Part shown: positions 15,879 to 22,473 of the stretch, in pieces
Layout: the number at the start of each line of letters is the position of its first letter
Position numbering within the stretch: position 1 is the stretch's first letter
Assembly: GCA_902492855.1 (NCBI GenBank)
Contig: CABUMU010000016.1
Location: forward strand, 1 to 22,473
DNA length: 22,473 nucleotides
DNA from: an uncultured Collinsella sp.
GTDB lineage: Bacteria; Actinomycetota; Coriobacteriia; Coriobacteriales; Coriobacteriaceae
Direction: 5' to 3'
Notes under the pieces: model-generated
Databases searched by the model: none
What the model was told of the DNA's origin: nothing
The model's input: the letters and a program-made list of their open reading frames with translations, nothing else
Translations under genes and position numbers: made by a program

Positions 15879-15892
15879 TAAAGGTACCTTTA
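15879..15892. promoter_or_regulatory. Perfect 14-base palindrome between pstB and the regulator
   Basis: TAAAGGTACCTTTA is fully palindromic, lies 10 bases past the original pstB stop frame and 41 bases before the regulator start. It may be an operator for autoregulation or a processing hairpin. It does not resemble a known Pho box closely. Confidence 0.35.
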
Positions 15893-15919
15893 CTAGATGG
15901 TATCAGCCAAAACGCCCCG

Positions 15920-16771
15920 TCAAATAATCCGCCGTGCGCGGATCGGTCGGATTCTTGAAGAGTTGGGCGCGTGCTCCACCAGCTCACCCAGCAAAAAGAA
16001 TGCGACCGAATCGGAGATACGCGCCGCCTGCTGCATATTGTGCGTAACGACCACGAGCGTGCAGGTCTCTTTGAGCTCGCAGGCCAGCTGCTCCACCACC
16101 AGCGTCGACACAGGGTCGAGTGCCGAGGTCGGCTCGTCCATCAGCAGAATGTCGGGCTGCACGGCAAGTGCGCGGGCGATGCACAGACGCTGCTGCTGGC
16201 CGCCCGAAAGACCCAGACCCGACTCTTTGAGCTTGTCCTTGGCCTCGTCCCACAGGGCGGCGCGTCGCAGGGAGTCTTCGACCAGCTCGTCGAGCACGAC
16301 GCGATCGCGCACACCCATACCGCGCGGCCCATAGGCGACGTTGTCGTAGATGCTCATGGGAAACGGGTTGGGGCGCTGGAACACCATGCCCACGCGCTGG
16401 CGAAGGCGGCAGATGTCGTAGTCGCCCAGGATATCTTGACCATCGAGCGCAATCTTGCCCTCGATTCGGCAGTCCTTGATGCCGTCGTTCATGCGGTTAA
16501 AGCAGCGCAGCAACGTGGACTTTCCGCAGCCCGAAGGCCCGATGAACGAGGTAATCTGCTTGTCGCGGATCTTGATATTCACGTCCTTGAGCGCATGGTG
16601 GTCGCCATAGAACAGGTCGAGGCCCTCAACATCGATTCGCGTCGGTGAGGCGGCAAGATCCTCTGCCGTGGGGCGAGTCGCATCCCCAACCTCGCGCTCG
16701 TGCGCGGCCTCGGCCTGCGCTTTCATGAGTTCTTCAAGCTCCGTGGGCTCCACAGCCGCAGCAGCCGTCAT
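15920..16771 (-). CDS. pstB: Phosphate ABC transporter ATPase PstB, C-terminus frameshifted
   Basis: ATP-hydrolysing subunit of the PstSCAB high-affinity phosphate importer. Walker A GPSGCGKST (78-86), Q-loop FQRPNPFPMSIYDNVAYGPR (131-150, characteristic of PstB), signature LSGGQQQR (188-195), Walker B ILLMDEPTSALDP (208-220) and switch His244 are all present. An unusual Ala/Glu-rich extension of about 45 residues precedes the ABC domain. The ATG at 16771 is chosen because GGAGG (16780-16784) precedes it; an upstream GTG at 16786 overlaps that site. After GELVEHAP the frame runs into 14 unrelated residues. The conserved family ending (LFKNPTDPRTADYLTGRFG) is intact one frame over, stopping at 15903-15905. 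A loss of 1 mod 3 bases near 15965 explains this. No pstSCA or phoU is in the window. Confidence 0.92.
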   Translation of the reverse strand: MTAAAAVEPTELEELMKAQAEAAHEREVGDATRPTAEDLAASPTRIDVEGLDLFYGDHHALKDVNIKIRDKQITSFIGPSGCGKSTLLRCFNRMNDGIKDCRIEGKIALDGQDILGDYDICRLRQRVGMVFQRPNPFPMSIYDNVAYGPRGMGVRDRVVLDELVEDSLRRAALWDEAKDKLKESGLGLSGGQQQRLCIARALAVQPDILLMDEPTSALDPVSTLVVEQLACELKETCTLVVVTHNMQQAARISDSVAFFLLGELVEHAPNSSRIRPIRARRII

Positions 16772-16826
16772 ACCGCATACCTCCACATCAATATCAATTC
16801 AGCAGTATCGATAGTAGAAATCGCGG

Positions 16827-16853
16827 CTCATATGCACGTGAGCGCATTGTCAA
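16827..16853 (-). promoter_or_regulatory. Candidate pstB promoter with perfect -35
   Basis: TTGACA (16848-16853) lies about 80 bases before the pstB start, but the best -10 (TATGAG, 16827-16832) is only 15 bases away. Off-spaced promoters are common where an activator is needed. Confidence 0.3.
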
Positions 16854-16874
16854 GTGTTTGTAAGGGCACACTGG

Positions 16875-18113
16875 CTATGCGGCGGGCAGCTCGATGGTGA
16901 ATATCGTGTGTTCGGGCGTCGATTCACATGCAACGGTACCGCCGTGCGCGCATACGATCTCCTTGGCGATGGCAAGCCCCAGTCCAGCGCCGCCGCGATT
17001 GGTCGCACGCGCCGCATCCAGGCGATAGAACTTCTCAAAGATCACCTTGAGCTTTGCCTCAGGGATGGGATCGCCCTGATTGATAAAGCGCACGCGCACG
17101 CCACCGCCGTCCCGGCGTCTGGCCTCGATCGTGATGGTCGAGCCCTCATAGCTATAGGCAATAGCGTTTTTCATGATGTTGTTGAACACGCGAGCCATTT
17201 TGTCGCCATCCACGAGCACCGTCAGGTCCTCGCGAATATCAACTTGGACTTCCTTATGCTGCTCGTTGAGGATGGGATAGAACTCGTCAGTCACCTGAGC
17301 CAGCAGCAACCCCAGATCAACATAGCCGCGCGTGAGCACGATATCGTGGAAGTCAAAGCGCGTGATATCGAAGAACTCTTCGATGAGCGTATCGAGCCGG
17401 TGCGCCTTGTCGAGCGCCACGCCCGTAAAGTGCGCACGTTGCTCAACCGGCAGCTCGGGAGCCTCTTGCAGCAGCGAAAGATAGCCCACCACACTGGCAA
17501 GCGGGGTGCGTAGGTCATGTGCCAAGTACGTGACCAAATCGTCCTTGCGATGCGACTCGTCACGCAGAGCTTGCTCCACCTTGCGCTCACGGTCACGCAC
17601 GCGGTTAAGGGCGCCCTCGACCTCCAAGAAGTCGCCGTCGATGTTATCCCAGGTGTCGGGGTGATCGATCAGGCGATCTTGAATACGAGCGGCCAGCACA
17701 CAATCGGCATGCTGCTCGCCCTGCTCGTAGCCCTGGTAGTACAGGGCGCGGCCACACAAGAACAGCACGCACGCGGCAAGCGCCAGCACAAAGCCAAGCA
17801 TGTTGAATACAAAGCCGGCATCGAACAGCACCGGCCCTTCGATGCCGCCGAGCGCCATGGCGCCAATCGCCAACGTCATGGCCCACGCGGCGCCGCCAAT
17901 CACCACGCAGCGGCACACGATCTCAAATCGATCGATCAGCAAAAAGCCGACAAGCAGCACCGCCAAGATTCCGACGATGTTGTCGATGCCAATCAGCAGC
18001 AGGCTCAGCAAAAAGAGCAGCACCGTTGCAAGCGCGCGGTTGTCGACGACCGACCTCACGTATTCAAAGAGCCGATCGGGCACCTCGAACGCTTGCCTAT
18101 CGTCTTTTGTCAT
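16875..18113 (-). CDS. VanS-like sensor histidine kinase
   Basis: Kinase of 412 aa with four closely spaced N-terminal helices (about 27-41, 44-62, 68-90, 98-122) and almost no extracytoplasmic domain, so it probably senses within the membrane or through a partner. A linker coiled coil leads to VTYLAHDLRTPLASVVGYL (His199; HDLRTPL is the VanS-type H-box), then NNIMKNAIAYS and NRGGAGLGLAIAKEIVCAHGG of the ATPase domain. The ATG at 18113 has GAGGAT eight bases upstream; the open frame continues upstream into the regulator gene, but without a supported start. It follows the regulator by 26 bases. Divergence from a D-Ala-D-Ala carboxypeptidase hints at a cell-wall signal. Confidence 0.9.
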   Translation of the reverse strand: MTKDDRQAFEVPDRLFEYVRSVVDNRALATVLLFLLSLLLIGIDNIVGILAVLLVGFLLIDRFEIVCRCVVIGGAAWAMTLAIGAMALGGIEGPVLFDAGFVFNMLGFVLALAACVLFLCGRALYYQGYEQGEQHADCVLAARIQDRLIDHPDTWDNIDGDFLEVEGALNRVRDRERKVEQALRDESHRKDDLVTYLAHDLRTPLASVVGYLSLLQEAPELPVEQRAHFTGVALDKAHRLDTLIEEFFDITRFDFHDIVLTRGYVDLGLLLAQVTDEFYPILNEQHKEVQVDIREDLTVLVDGDKMARVFNNIMKNAIAYSYEGSTITIEARRRDGGGVRVRFINQGDPIPEAKLKVIFEKFYRLDAARATNRGGAGLGLAIAKEIVCAHGGTVACESTPEHTIFTIELPAA

Positions 18114-18139
18114 ATCAAGATCCTCACAAGCGAAAAGCG

Positions 18140-18835
18140 TTATTCGATGATGTAGCCGACGCCCCAGACGTTTTTGATAAAGCGTGGCTTTTGTGCGTCG
18201 TCGCCGATCTTTTCGCGCAAGTGGCGAATATGCACCATCACCGTATTGTTGGAGCCGGGCATAAAGTCCTCGTTCCACACCGCGCGGAACAGGTCCTCCA
18301 CGGCCACCACGCTGCCGCGATGCTCGACCAGATACAGCAAGATTGAATACTCGGTGGGCGTGAGGCGAACCGGTGAACCGTCCACTGTCACGGAACGAGC
18401 ATCGCGGTTGATCTCCAAGCCGTCGAGCTGAATGGTCGGCGACTCGGCCGCCTGTGCACGGCTACCGTAGCTGGTGTAGCGGCGAAGCTGAGCGTGCACG
18501 CGCGCGATGAGCTCCAGCGGACGGAACGGCTTGACCACGTAATCGTCCGCGCCAAGCGAAAGGCCCCCGATCTTGTCTTGCTGGGCATCGCGCGCCGTCA
18601 GCATGATCACGGGATAGGTATGGCTGGAACGGATCGTACGCAGCAGCTCAAACCCATCGATATCGGGCAGCATGACATCAAGCAGCGCCAGATCGAACTC
18701 CTGCTCCAAGATTGCCTTGGCAGCATCGGCCCCGCTATAGGCAATCTGGACATCAAAGCCCTCTTTTGTAAGGTAGATGCCAACCAAGTCGGCGATGGCC
18801 TTCTCGTCATCAACTACCAAAATGCGCTCGTTCAT
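18140..18835 (-). CDS. VanR-like OmpR-family response regulator
   Basis: Regulator of 231 aa. Receiver with Asp9-Asp10, phospho-acceptor Asp53 (LLDVMLPDIDG), Thr80 and Lys102 (YVVKPF); winged helix with LTPTEYSILLYLVEHRG and ending KPRFIKNVWGVGYIIE, a VanR-type C-terminus. The ATG at 18835 has AGGAG at six bases. It is transcribed away from the carboxypeptidase gene, from a CATAAT -10 (18856-18861). A shared control region of about 200 bases separates the two starts. No vanHAX-type resistance genes are seen, so this is not evidence of glycopeptide resistance; such VanR-like regulators also control ordinary wall enzymes. Confidence 0.93.
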   Translation of the reverse strand: MNERILVVDDEKAIADLVGIYLTKEGFDVQIAYSGADAAKAILEQEFDLALLDVMLPDIDGFELLRTIRSSHTYPVIMLTARDAQQDKIGGLSLGADDYVVKPFRPLELIARVHAQLRRYTSYGSRAQAAESPTIQLDGLEINRDARSVTVDGSPVRLTPTEYSILLYLVEHRGSVVAVEDLFRAVWNEDFMPGSNNTVMVHIRHLREKIGDDAQKPRFIKNVWGVGYIIE

Positions 18836-18855
18836 GCGTGCTCCTCTCGCGCTCC

Positions 18856-18861
18856 ATTATG
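18856..18861 (-). promoter_or_regulatory. -10 element of the VanR-like gene
   Basis: CATAAT (5/6) lies 20 bases before the ATG, with the ribosome site between. No good -35 is seen, as expected for an activated promoter. Confidence 0.4.
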
Positions 18862-18900
18862 CCTGAGGCGACGCACGCCACACACAACAAGCGTGGGTGA

Positions 18901-18915
18901 TTAAGTCGGCCTTAA
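18901..18915. promoter_or_regulatory. Inverted repeat in the divergent control region
   Basis: TTAAG-N5-CTTAA is perfect over 5+5 bases and lies between the two divergent -10 elements. It is a candidate site for the VanR-like regulator. Confidence 0.35.
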
Positions 18916-18987
18916 GCACCCTTGTGCCCGTTCGGGTGCGGATGTGGGCCAAGCGCGCACGCGATGATCGCCGACGCCGGCAAACGA

Positions 18988-18993
18988 TATACT
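18988..18993 (+). promoter_or_regulatory. -10 element of the carboxypeptidase gene
   Basis: TATACT (5/6) in GC-rich surroundings, about 40 bases before the GTG start at 19033. The corresponding -35 position is poor. It supports a start downstream of it rather than at 18922 or 18964. Confidence 0.45.
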
Positions 18994-19032
18994 CTAGTTT
19001 CAGAAGAGACCATCCCGTCGAAAGCGAAATCT

Positions 19033-20373
19033 GTGAAGTCCCTCACCTCTTTTGCAAAGCGCTCAGCCCAGCTTGCCGCCGGCTTTGTCTGCGCTATCGC
19101 CCTTGCCGCTGGCGCGCCCACCGTCGCCGGCGCCCAAGTGCTCACGACCGACAATGTTTGCGGCAAAACCGCCGATGCGCGCGGCATCACGGCCGAAAAC
19201 CTGCCCGATATCGATGCGACCAATGCCCTCGTCATGGGCAAAGACGGCACCGTCTACTATGGGCGCGGCGCCGATGAGCAGGTCAAGATTGCCTCGATCA
19301 CCAAGGTCATGACCGCAATCCTAACCGTCGAGAATTGCAAGATGGACGAGAAGGTCACGGTGAGCAACGCCGCAGCCACCGTGGGTAATTCGACCGCCGG
19401 CTTGCTCGAAGGCGACGAGCTTACCGTGGAGCAGGCACTGCGCGGCCTGATGATTCCCTCGGGCAACGACGCCGCCATCGTGCTCGCCGAATATGTGGGC
19501 AAGAAAATCGACCCTAAGACCAAAGACGCCGAGGCCACATTTGTGAAGGCCATGAACGAGCGCGCTAAGAAGCTCGGCTGCACCGGTACGCTTTTTGAAA
19601 ACCCGCATGGTCTGGACTTTGATGAGTGGGCTGGCAATATGCACTCAACCGCACACGACGTAGCGCTGATGATGCAGGAGGCCATGAAAAACGACACGAT
19701 CCGCGAGGTCGTAGCGAGCGAGGATTCCTGGATCGCGGTCACGGGCGCCGACGGCACCGACCATTCGCATTCCATGGACACGCATAACTATTTGCTGGGC
19801 CAAGATGGCAACATCGGCGGCAAGACCGGCACCACCGACGACGCGGGCTATTGCTTTACGAGCGCCTACAACCGCGACGGCGACGAGATCTACACCGTCG
19901 TTTTGAACTCCACCACCACCGACCAGCGCTTTACCGATACCGCAACCCTTGCCAATTGGTACTACGGCCACAAGGTCACGGTCGCGATCGCCAACACGCA
20001 GGAAAAGACCGCCAACGGCAACCCGCTCATGGCACGCATTAGCCAGACAGATTGGACGGACAAGACGATCGACGCCACGCTCGCCGACCCCACGGCGCAA
20101 GCGACCGTGTTTTCCCTTGCCGGCGAGGTGACCGAAAAGGTTAGCTACGACGATCTTTCGGGCACGGTGCATGTGGGCGACAAGGTGGGCAGTGTTACTC
20201 TCAAGCAGGACGGCACCAAAATCGCCGTTATGGACCTGGTTGCCGACGAGGAAGGCTCGGGGCCGAATCCCATTGAATGGCTCCTTGTGAAGCTCGACCG
20301 CCTGGGCCGCCGCATCGACAACCGCCCGCTCACAGCCGAGAGCGAAACCGTAGCCAAGGCTCCTGAGGTGTAG
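19033..20373 (+). CDS. Serine-type D-Ala-D-Ala carboxypeptidase (PBP5/DacA-like, peptidase S11)
   Basis: Secreted penicillin-binding protein that trims the terminal D-Ala of peptidoglycan stem peptides. With the GTG at 19033 the protein is 446 aa and begins with a clean Sec signal peptide: basic VKSLTSFAKR, hydrophobic AAGFVCAIALAAGAP, cleavage likely after AGA (residue 34). Catalytic motifs: SITK (Ser88, Lys91), SGN (143-145) and KTG (264-266). A C-terminal beta-type domain and an amphipathic segment (PIEWLLVKLDRLGRRI) fit membrane attachment as in PBP5. The open frame extends upstream to 18922, but that part is not signal-like and spans the -10. The GTG ribosome site is weak. It is followed by a strong terminator and is divergent from the VanRS-like pair. 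Confidence 0.93.
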   Translation: MKSLTSFAKRSAQLAAGFVCAIALAAGAPTVAGAQVLTTDNVCGKTADARGITAENLPDIDATNALVMGKDGTVYYGRGADEQVKIASITKVMTAILTVENCKMDEKVTVSNAAATVGNSTAGLLEGDELTVEQALRGLMIPSGNDAAIVLAEYVGKKIDPKTKDAEATFVKAMNERAKKLGCTGTLFENPHGLDFDEWAGNMHSTAHDVALMMQEAMKNDTIREVVASEDSWIAVTGADGTDHSHSMDTHNYLLGQDGNIGGKTGTTDDAGYCFTSAYNRDGDEIYTVVLNSTTTDQRFTDTATLANWYYGHKVTVAIANTQEKTANGNPLMARISQTDWTDKTIDATLADPTAQATVFSLAGEVTEKVSYDDLSGTVHVGDKVGSVTLKQDGTKIAVMDLVADEEGSGPNPIEWLLVKLDRLGRRIDNRPLTAESETVAKAPEV

Positions 20374-20400
20374 GGCCAAAGCGTTATCACATCGAACCAA

Positions 20401-20432
20401 ATGAGGCGTCCAACGGGGCGCCTCATTTTTTT
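20401..20432 (+). terminator. Rho-independent terminator of the carboxypeptidase gene
   Basis: ATGAGGCG (20401-20408) pairs with CGCCTCAT (20419-20426), followed by a T-run to 20432. It is 28 bases past the stop. Confidence 0.92.
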
Positions 20433-20434
20433 GA

Positions 20435-20452
20435 GGGTTCGAATCCCCAGCT
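20435..20452 (+). repeat. Orphan tRNA-Ser T-arm fragment, inverted to the real tRNA
   Basis: GGGTTCGAATCCCCAGCT is identical over 18 bases to the T-loop, T-stem 3' side and first acceptor bases of the tRNA-Ser at 20509-20599. It lies on the opposite strand, directly after the carboxypeptidase terminator, with no other tRNA parts around it. Confidence 0.6.
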
Positions 20453-20467
20453 AACGTTCTTCTAATT

Positions 20468-20494
20468 AAAAAAAGGGCCCCAAATGGAACCCTT
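20468..20494 (-). terminator. Terminator of tRNA-Ser
   Basis: On the minus strand AAGGG-TT-CC-ATTT-GG-GG-CCCTT forms an imperfect hairpin that runs into seven T (20468-20474), 15 bases past the tRNA CCA. Confidence 0.75.
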
Positions 20495-20508
20495 CTTCAA
20501 ATTCATAC

Positions 20509-20599
20509 TGGCGGAGAGCTGGGGATTCGAACCCCAGATGCCCTTTTGGGGCATACTCGCTTAGCAGGCGAGCACCTTCGGCCTCTCGGTCAGCTCTCC
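20509..20599 (-). tRNA. tRNA-Ser (anticodon GCU)
   Basis: A 91-base class II tRNA with encoded CCA (20509-20511). The acceptor stem GGAGAGC/GCTCTCC pairs fully. The anticodon stem CTCGC/GCGAG holds loop CTGCTAA with anticodon GCT at 20563-20565. The long variable arm is ATGCCCC AAAA GGGCAT-like, and the T-arm is CTGGGG-TTCGAAT-CCCCAG. It reads serine AGC/AGU codons. Confidence 0.97.
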
Positions 20600-20613
20600 G
20601 TAACAGCCGTTCT

Positions 20614-20642
20614 ATAGTAACCAAACAGCCTAAGATGGGCAA
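20614..20642 (-). promoter_or_regulatory. Promoter of tRNA-Ser
   Basis: TTGCCC (20637-20642) and TACTAT (20614-20619), each 4/6 of consensus, are 17 bases apart. The start point would be about 8 bases before the mature tRNA. Confidence 0.5.
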
Positions 20643-20691
20643 GAGGAAATTTTCTAATTGCCTAGCATCCTTTCCTCCTTGGAAGCTTCGC

Positions 20692-22473
20692 CTACCCCAG
20701 CGAGCGGTTGAGGGAGCCGAGCTCGTCGTTGCCCATGGTGCGCCACATTTGGAAGATGCAACCGCGTGCCAGGAAAAAGAAGCCGTTGTCGACCAGTTGC
20801 ACAGCGGCATCTGCCAGCTGATTCGTCACGGCGGACACTGGCGGCAGCTCGAGTCCAGCCTTGCGGATGGTCTCGACCGCCTCCTCGAACGTCGGAGGCT
20901 CGCTGACGCCCATCTCATTCATAAGGCCCTGCATTTCTTCCAGCGCACTACTGCCCGATTCCTCACCGCGCGGCACCAGACGGTAACAAGCCAGCGCTAG
21001 GTCGACCTGATCGCAATTCCAATAGGCAAACGCCAAGCGATAGAACAGGTAGCCGATTGCAGAACGATCGCTGGCAATACGTAGGCCGTGGCGCGCCACC
21101 TCGATAATCTCGTCAAAGCGCTCCAGACGCGCAAGCACGTTGATGAGCGCAAAGTGCGATTGCATGGACGAGCGTGCCAGATCGTAAAGATGGCGCACCT
21201 CGGGCAGTGCTCGTTCAAAGTCCTCTTGCTCGGCATAAAAGCTGCAGATCTCGTGCTGGGCAAAGTACAGTGCATCGGGCGCACGAAGGATTCGCACAGA
21301 GCGGTCTTCTTCCAACACCGGTAGCACCATGCGCACCAGCTGGTTATCGCAAAACTGCGTTTGAACCGGACCTGTCGCCAAAAGCTCGGCGACGGCGCAC
21401 TTAGCCTCCAACTCCTCGACAAGACGAGAAAAGCCTTCAAAAGCACCTGTACGGTCGACTTTTGCCTGCTCGCGCAATTCAACAACACGGGCCACGTATG
21501 GGTCGTCGTCCTCTTCCATGACCTCCAACTCGTCAGCCGTATCGGCAAGTAGCAGATCGCGCAACGCCGGCGGCAGCGTGCGATGGTCATCACGCGGACG
21601 AGCATGAACCTCCGCAGGCTCAATCGTCTCCGGAGCGGTTGACTCATACGCCTCAAGCACACGCTTGCACGGCATATCGTCCATATCCATGCTCTCAAGA
21701 TCCTTGGCGACAGGCACGCAATCGGCCAGATAGGCCGCGCGCCCAAAGAAATACGTTGTGACAACGCGCTCGCCCTGCTCACTGTCGGGAGCAGCAATCT
21801 GCACACAGCAGCGCGTGATGCAGGTGCCCGCGGCAAAACACGCTGCCGCAAGCGTGAGCGCCACGCGCGCATCGTGCTCCGCGGCCCAGATCGCGCGCGT
21901 GTCCTCGTCCAGCTCGCGCCAGGCGTCATCCTGAGCGTCGTATTCACGTTGCGGCATGGCATCAACGACAGACTGCCCAAACCGAACGAGCATAATCCCC
22001 TCGGCAACGTTTGCCCGATAGGTATAGTCGAGCCGCGTGACCACGTTGAGCGCCTCAACGATTCGCGCAAAACGGGTGCGCACGTCCCACTCGCCGCCCG
22101 GCTGGCACGAAACCGTTCCCGGCTTGGCCCACGGGTTATCGCTCGAGGCCGTATCGAGCAGTCGGGGAACATCGTTGGTCGTCTTGGCGATATGCCACGC
22201 ATCAAAGAGCGCGCAGCCCTCAAGACTCGGCGAGGATGCCGCAGGGGCCAATCCAGCCCCGATGCGCTCGAGGATGCCGGAGAGGCGGTTGAGACGGCAC
22301 TCGATGGCAAGCAGCATGTCAATCTCGTCCTGGTCCAGCAGGCTACGATCAAAATTGAGATAGAACAACTTTGACCGGTCGATGCGCGCTAGGCTCATTT
22401 CTGACTTGGCGGCAATGGTGCGCAGACGGGGCAAGTCGACCTCGCTCATAAGGGCGGCGGCATAGCGCTCGAT
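20692..22473 (-). CDS. TPR-containing protein of unknown function, 5' end outside the window
   Basis: I do not recognise a characterised family. The frame stays open to the window edge (eight codons before the ATG at 22449, with no ribosome site there), so the true start probably lies outside; 585 aa are visible from that ATG. It is acidic, with no signal peptide or clear membrane helix. The N-terminal half contains a Cys-containing hydrophobic stretch (VALTLAAACFAAGTCITRCCVQI) that may be a buried helix. A Glu/Asp-rich linker (ELEVMEEDDDPY) follows. The segment at about 390-485 (YAEQEDFERALPEVRHLYDLA, FDEIIEVARHGLRIA, AYWNCDQVDLALACYRLV) has the A-x-x-x-Y/L spacing of tetratricopeptide repeats, which bind protein partners. 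Its stop is about 90 bases before the tRNA gene. Confidence 0.8.
   Translation of the reverse strand: MERYAAALMSEVDLPRLRTIAAKSEMSLARIDRSKLFYLNFDRSLLDQDEIDMLLAIECRLNRLSGILERIGAGLAPAASSPSLEGCALFDAWHIAKTTNDVPRLLDTASSDNPWAKPGTVSCQPGGEWDVRTRFARIVEALNVVTRLDYTYRANVAEGIMLVRFGQSVVDAMPQREYDAQDDAWRELDEDTRAIWAAEHDARVALTLAAACFAAGTCITRCCVQIAAPDSEQGERVVTTYFFGRAAYLADCVPVAKDLESMDMDDMPCKRVLEAYESTAPETIEPAEVHARPRDDHRTLPPALRDLLLADTADELEVMEEDDDPYVARVVELREQAKVDRTGAFEGFSRLVEELEAKCAVAELLATGPVQTQFCDNQLVRMVLPVLEEDRSVRILRAPDALYFAQHEICSFYAEQEDFERALPEVRHLYDLARSSMQSHFALINVLARLERFDEIIEVARHGLRIASDRSAIGYLFYRLAFAYWNCDQVDLALACYRLVPRGEESGSSALEEMQGLMNEMGVSEPPTFEEAVETIRKAGLELPPVSAVTNQLADAAVQLVDNGFFFLARGCIFQMWRTMGNDELGSLNRSLG

Noticed and set aside
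18114..18278. Upstream extension of the VanS-like kinase into the regulator gene
   Set aside because: The extra residues are the regulator gene read in another frame; the ATG at 18113 has a proper ribosome site and begins a typical kinase N-terminus.
18922..19032. N-terminal extension of the carboxypeptidase (starts at 18922 or 18964)
   Set aside because: The stretch contains the TATACT element and pushes the signal peptide away from the N-terminus; the GTG at 19033 gives a normal signal peptide.
18140..20373. Glycopeptide-resistance (van) cluster
   Set aside because: Only VanR/VanS-like signalling proteins and an ordinary serine carboxypeptidase are present; no ligase, lactate dehydrogenase or VanX/VanY metallopeptidase is seen.
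20650..20675. Four-codon frame with AAGGAGG before the tRNA gene
   Set aside because: It is too short to support, and no regulated gene follows that a leader peptide could control.

Overview
The window looks like chromosomal DNA of a high-GC, gut-type actinomycete of the class Coriobacteriia. Collinsella or a close relative is my best guess. I infer this from GC-rich codon use, strong AGGAGG-type ribosome sites, the mix of gene families, and intergenic GGGACGTT-type repeats of a kind I associate with that group. No marker gene here settles the genus.

Nearly all genes lie on the minus strand, so in transcription order the window reads right to left. At the right edge is a TPR-type protein of unknown function that runs off the window, then a tRNA-Ser(GCU) with its own promoter and terminator. 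Next is the only plus-strand protein gene, a secreted D-Ala-D-Ala carboxypeptidase. It is divergent from a VanR/VanS-like two-component pair. Directly downstream of that pair come the phosphate-transporter ATPase PstB, with a frameshifted C-terminus, and a PhoP/PhoR-like response regulator and kinase. After a probable terminator follows a CpsC-CpsD-CpsB tyrosine-phosphorylation module (chain-length adaptor, BY-kinase, PHP phosphatase), without any glycosyltransferase in view, then an ElaA-like GNAT acetyltransferase and the chaperone htpG.

Between htpG and the next gene is a 440-base non-coding stretch packed with inverted repeats. It is followed by two adjacent giant YhgE/Pip membrane proteins joined stop-to-start (TAAATG). 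Beyond a clear terminator are a frameshifted EamA/DMT transporter, an M20 amidohydrolase, and a very short MFS transporter that keeps only the first helices and the last one.

The main theme is the cell envelope and its sensing: carboxypeptidase plus VanRS-like pair, Pst/Pho signalling, Cps phosphoregulation and Pip/YhgE proteins. Three transport genes (MFS, EamA, PstB) carry a deletion or frameshift, which is either decay or sequence error. The most unusual non-coding signal is a pair of roughly 100-base hairpins at 536-643 and 8462-8561. They share an apical motif and an off-centre motif at identical spacing, while their arms differ in sequence yet stay self-complementary. This suggests a mobile or structural hairpin family. 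I see no CRISPR array, phage, integrase, IS transposase or replication origin.
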